A stretch of 8,449 nt of DNA from Bacteroidaceae bacterium (GTDB taxonomy: Bacteria; Bacteroidota; Bacteroidia; Bacteroidales; Bacteroidaceae), in NCBI GenBank assembly GCA_017551845.1, contig JAFZKR010000053.1, positions 1-8,449 on the forward strand. The letters run 5' to 3'. Positions 7,701 through 8,449 of this stretch are shown one piece after another. The notes under the pieces were generated by a model. That model saw only the letters and a list, made by a program, of their open reading frames with translations. It was not told the DNA's origin and made no database searches. The first letter of the stretch is position 1; the number at the start of each line of letters is the position of its first letter. The position numbers were made by a program, and so were the translations under genes.

Positions 7701-8114
7701 AATATCCCTGATGCCATGTTTTACGGCTGTATCCGGCTTGATAACATTATTATTCCCGAGGGAGTTGATACTATAGGACACAGTGCATTCTATGAATGTA
7801 CCGGTCTTACTGAGATAGTGATTCCATCAGGAGTGGAGGTTATAGATGAGTATGCTTTTGCATACTGTGTAGGCTTGAAACGCGTAATCATAGAAGGTAA
7901 CCCCGAGATTGCTCCTACTGCGTTCCTTGGCTGCGGCACAAGACTGGAGATAATAAAGACCGGAATTGAAAGCATTGATGCTGACCATCATGAAGTGTAT
8001 GGTCCGGTTCATTACGGGATAGACGGTCGGCCGGTAGCGCCCGATGCTCCGGGCCTCCACATCATCCGTATGCCGGACGGAAGGATGAAAAAGGCCCTGA
8101 TCCTCTCGAAATGA
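4776..8114 (+). CDS. Secreted BspA-type leucine-rich-repeat protein with subtilase-propeptide-like N-terminal domain
   Basis: 1112 residues. A Sec signal peptide (basic start, hydrophobic core 4-19, no lipobox cysteine) is followed by residues 34-204, running from YYWYRGEKV to LFYESGICKAVDPGF. This strongly recalls the propeptide-like module in front of Bacteroidetes S8 subtilases, but no protease domain follows. A 17-residue cap (260-276) leads into six 23-residue repeats (277-414); two more lie at 523-567. A beta-rich stretch (about 575-796) is followed by an end-cap-like segment, IVPQDAISEY through WKRF (801-818). A second cap (909-925) starts five more repeats (926-1040). The tail (1079-1112), YGIDGRPV and GLHIIRMPDGR with terminal KKALILSK, resembles short Bacteroidetes C-terminal sorting-like strands. 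The repeats are of the IG..AF.GC..L..I.IP type found in adhesion and surface proteins. The gene is AT-rich except its GC-rich last 100 bases. The ligand is unknown. Confidence 0.88.
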   Translation: MKRFLLKLMLPLIVVSVTVNMSSQSIDLSHIDDMDYYWYRGEKVHLDINKNVLVVYYSNPETGKYLEDKYRLKPGGIVGADEIGPVQISDNKIVCVYTVVSSDYDAIYQSMRKEESVIDVIRVVGEGNVNPITIPGDFYIDLSDDATLEDAMSLAEELGVDFVEYFDFDRWYKFYTNKNSVGDALVCSNLFYESGICKAVDPGFGLGGLSVVYGSMSNNGVAYQYDIEEAGIYYTVHEDGLYVSAKSVFVSSEKKVDSSYEGEIVIPEEVTVGDTVFKVVGVDHYAFYGCTSLNQIVIPAQVATIGDYAFGGCKELRVVNIQPGFISIGEYAFNSCSSLEEIVLPEGIESISEGSFYNCISLNKIVIPGSVRDIGRYAFYGCSSLKELYIPEGVKSLANEIIHGCINLKYLTIPESVENVDLASLIVTPITMMAPTPEGVELPKLYLYEHKNHIRFINDEITVYKKGIDNLKFLSYELLNMPEDSLFNCKIGPDVDSIPDYFQLNTKIRYSLLYKIESLFIPDNVRYIGKCAFYGCDNLKELIMDGSPVISESAFGRCDNLETIALSSPVPPSANITVSDNISLKAEVETGEKPNYFSYVEYIEKVFDLPEASDGKAYYLLVKDSNGEITVNLEYDIPGWYDFYVSVVPNSLIPDAADDKPMYISAFIDYMDSTGNKHTYNRTDPKNARKPYTFVVDGDEMDTLYVGRVYLENSTESGLKRTVSVRIRPYVTNSNSKTYSRALGLDCVMLKFVSLTDPALVTDPYSELEEQELSPEVKDSIVDALLETMFSRNVYENASLIVPQDAISEYSTSMLWKRFLNIEGYVSGGYDSDFDNDFFYFNLYNQVAFVAARDISREKFRGIFGFDGPLTPRDPIAGGSQPRTPLRILIRNRISAPAAGSDSYRSAFYSGNLIIPESVTFNDNSYSVSGIDYYAFLGCSELKSVTVPEGVTNLGYGSFAGCIGLNSVVLPSGVRNIPDAMFYGCIRLDNIIIPEGVDTIGHSAFYECTGLTEIVIPSGVEVIDEYAFAYCVGLKRVIIEGNPEIAPTAFLGCGTRLEIIKTGIESIDADHHEVYGPVHYGIDGRPVAPDAPGLHIIRMPDGRMKKALILSK
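5604..6017 (+). repeat. Leucine-rich-repeat array 1: six 69-base units
   Basis: The units encode residues 277-414 in unbroken 23-residue register with consensus IG..AF.GC..L..I.IP. The first five keep the aromatic F before the GC/NC/SC position. The sixth (392-414) is degenerate, with ANEIIHGC in place of the usual IG..AF.GC. The nucleotide sequences have diverged, so this is an old protein-level repeat and not a fresh tandem duplication. Confidence 0.9.
7551..7895 (+). repeat. Leucine-rich-repeat array 2: five 69-base units
   Basis: The units encode residues 926-1040, again in exact 23-residue register, plus a shortened closing unit (1041-1060, ending LEIIKTG). The array is entered through a 17-residue cap (909-925, YSGNLIIPESVT) that aligns without gaps to the cap of array 1 (260-276, YEGEIVIPEEVT). 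The cap-plus-array unit therefore occurs twice in the protein. Confidence 0.9.
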
Positions 8115-8158
8115 TGGAACAATTTGGTGAAACCAGTTATACAGGGATGAGATACAGA

Positions 8159-8183
8159 AAATAGCATAAAATAGCACACAGAA
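8159..8183 (+). promoter_or_regulatory. Upstream box copy 2 (tandem AAATAGCA), before the lipoprotein gene
   Basis: AAATAGCA occurs at 8159 and again at 8169, followed by CACAGAA. It differs from copy 1 (4703-4727) at only two of 25 positions. The element ends 16 bases before a near-consensus -7 box at 8200. A further shared string, AACCAATAA, follows each copy (4759-4767 and 8194-8202), but at distances that differ by about 21 bases. Confidence 0.6.
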
Positions 8184-8199
8184 TCGATGTCATAACCAA

Positions 8200-8207
8200 T
8201 AATTTTA
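8200..8207 (+). promoter_or_regulatory. Weak -7 box for the lipoprotein gene
   Basis: TAATTTTA matches TAnnTTTG except for the last base. It sits at almost the same distance from the upstream box as the -7 box of the preceding gene, which is the main reason to believe it. It predicts a leader of about 70 bases. Confidence 0.4.
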
Positions 8208-8286
8208 CACTCGGAAACCAAGCTTGAAAAGCCAGGCTTCCATAACAAGAACGAATACATTTCTAACCTTTTATAAAAATGAAATT

Positions 8287-8449
8287 ATGAAAAAGTTGTT
8301 TTTGCTGATGTCCGCTGTAGCAGCGGTGTCCTTTTCGCTCGTCTCGTGCGATAATGATAAAGGCGTTCGTCCTCAGTCCGAGGAGTATGTCGAGGTCCGG
8401 TTCCAGGCAAAGAATCTGGAATTCTCCGCTTCGCCCATAACCAAGTCCG
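8287..8449 (+). CDS. Start of a surface lipoprotein gene, possibly fimbrillin-like; 3' end outside window
   Basis: Only 54 codons are visible, and the frame is still open at the window end. The protein starts MKKLFLLMSAVAAV and has a lipobox LVSC, so cysteine 21 should be lipidated after signal peptidase II cleavage. DNDKG and an acidic stretch (QSEEYVEV) follow. The acidic residues near the cysteine agree with the surface-export tendency of Bacteroidetes lipoproteins. The end of the visible part, VEVRFQAKNLEFSASPITKS, resembles the first strand and the basic-residue (TR/TK-S/A) motif near the start of fimbrillin-family (FimA/Mfa-like) proteins, but this is too short for a firm call. The ATG at 8279 is closed by TGA after three codons, so 8287 is the start. 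An A-rich stretch precedes it. Confidence 0.7.
   Translation, partial: MKKLFLLMSAVAAVSFSLVSCDNDKGVRPQSEEYVEVRFQAKNLEFSASPITKS

Noticed and set aside
5604..7895. 69-base periodic repeats as a CRISPR-like or minisatellite array
   Set aside because: The repeats are diverged at DNA level and stay in one reading frame as leucine-rich repeats; there are no identical direct repeats with unique spacers.
8114..8164. 16-codon frame (MEQFGETSY...) overlapping the stop of the repeat gene as TGATG
   Set aside because: Very short, ends inside the shared upstream box, and has no recognisable peptide features; most likely chance.

Overview
The window looks like a chromosome fragment of a Bacteroidales bacterium (Bacteroides/Prevotella/Muribaculaceae breadth; I cannot name a genus). 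Three things support this. The protein families are typical of the order: a large TonB-plug/carboxypeptidase-like surface protein, BspA-type leucine-rich repeats, and a short lipobox lipoprotein. Translation starts are A-rich or lack a good Shine-Dalgarno. Several upstream regions carry the Bacteroidetes -7 hexamer-like box TAnnTTTG. The housekeeping part is GC-rich (60% in a hand-counted 100 bases at 4261-4360). The large leucine-rich-repeat gene is AT-rich (36% GC at 5461-5560).

Layout. Bases 2-673 (+) are the 3' end of a large surface-protein gene. It converges, with a 17-base gap, on a compact three-gene minus-strand operon (3342 down to 691). In order of transcription this encodes a PlsC-type acyltransferase, an AMP-forming fatty-acyl-CoA/ACP synthetase and a PaaI-type hotdog thioesterase. 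The first two genes share one base (TGATG) and the last two overlap by 35 bases. Next comes tmRNA (ssrA, 3508-3900, minus), with a strong terminator hairpin at its 3' end and a tag peptide read as GNNNFALAA. A divergent promoter region separates ssrA from an HD-domain hydrolase gene (4029-4664, +).

The right half is an accessory surface-protein region. A 1112-residue secreted protein (4776-8114) combines an N-terminal module that resembles the propeptide of Bacteroidetes subtilases, two BspA-type leucine-rich-repeat arrays in exact 23-residue register, and a beta-rich insert. It is followed by the start of a lipoprotein gene (8287 to window end). Both genes have the same 25-base upstream element (23 of 25 identical), each containing two AAATAGCA copies 10 bases apart and each placed 16-17 bases before a -7-like box. 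This suggests that the two surface proteins are controlled by a common factor.

How the genes work together. The acyltransferase-synthetase pair has the same order as the two domains of E. coli Aas, so it may be a split, translationally coupled lysophospholipid re-acylation or fatty-acid recycling system, with the thioesterase as a possible counter-enzyme. The right-hand genes probably encode co-regulated cell-surface proteins. No CRISPR array, insertion sequence, tRNA or phage gene was seen.
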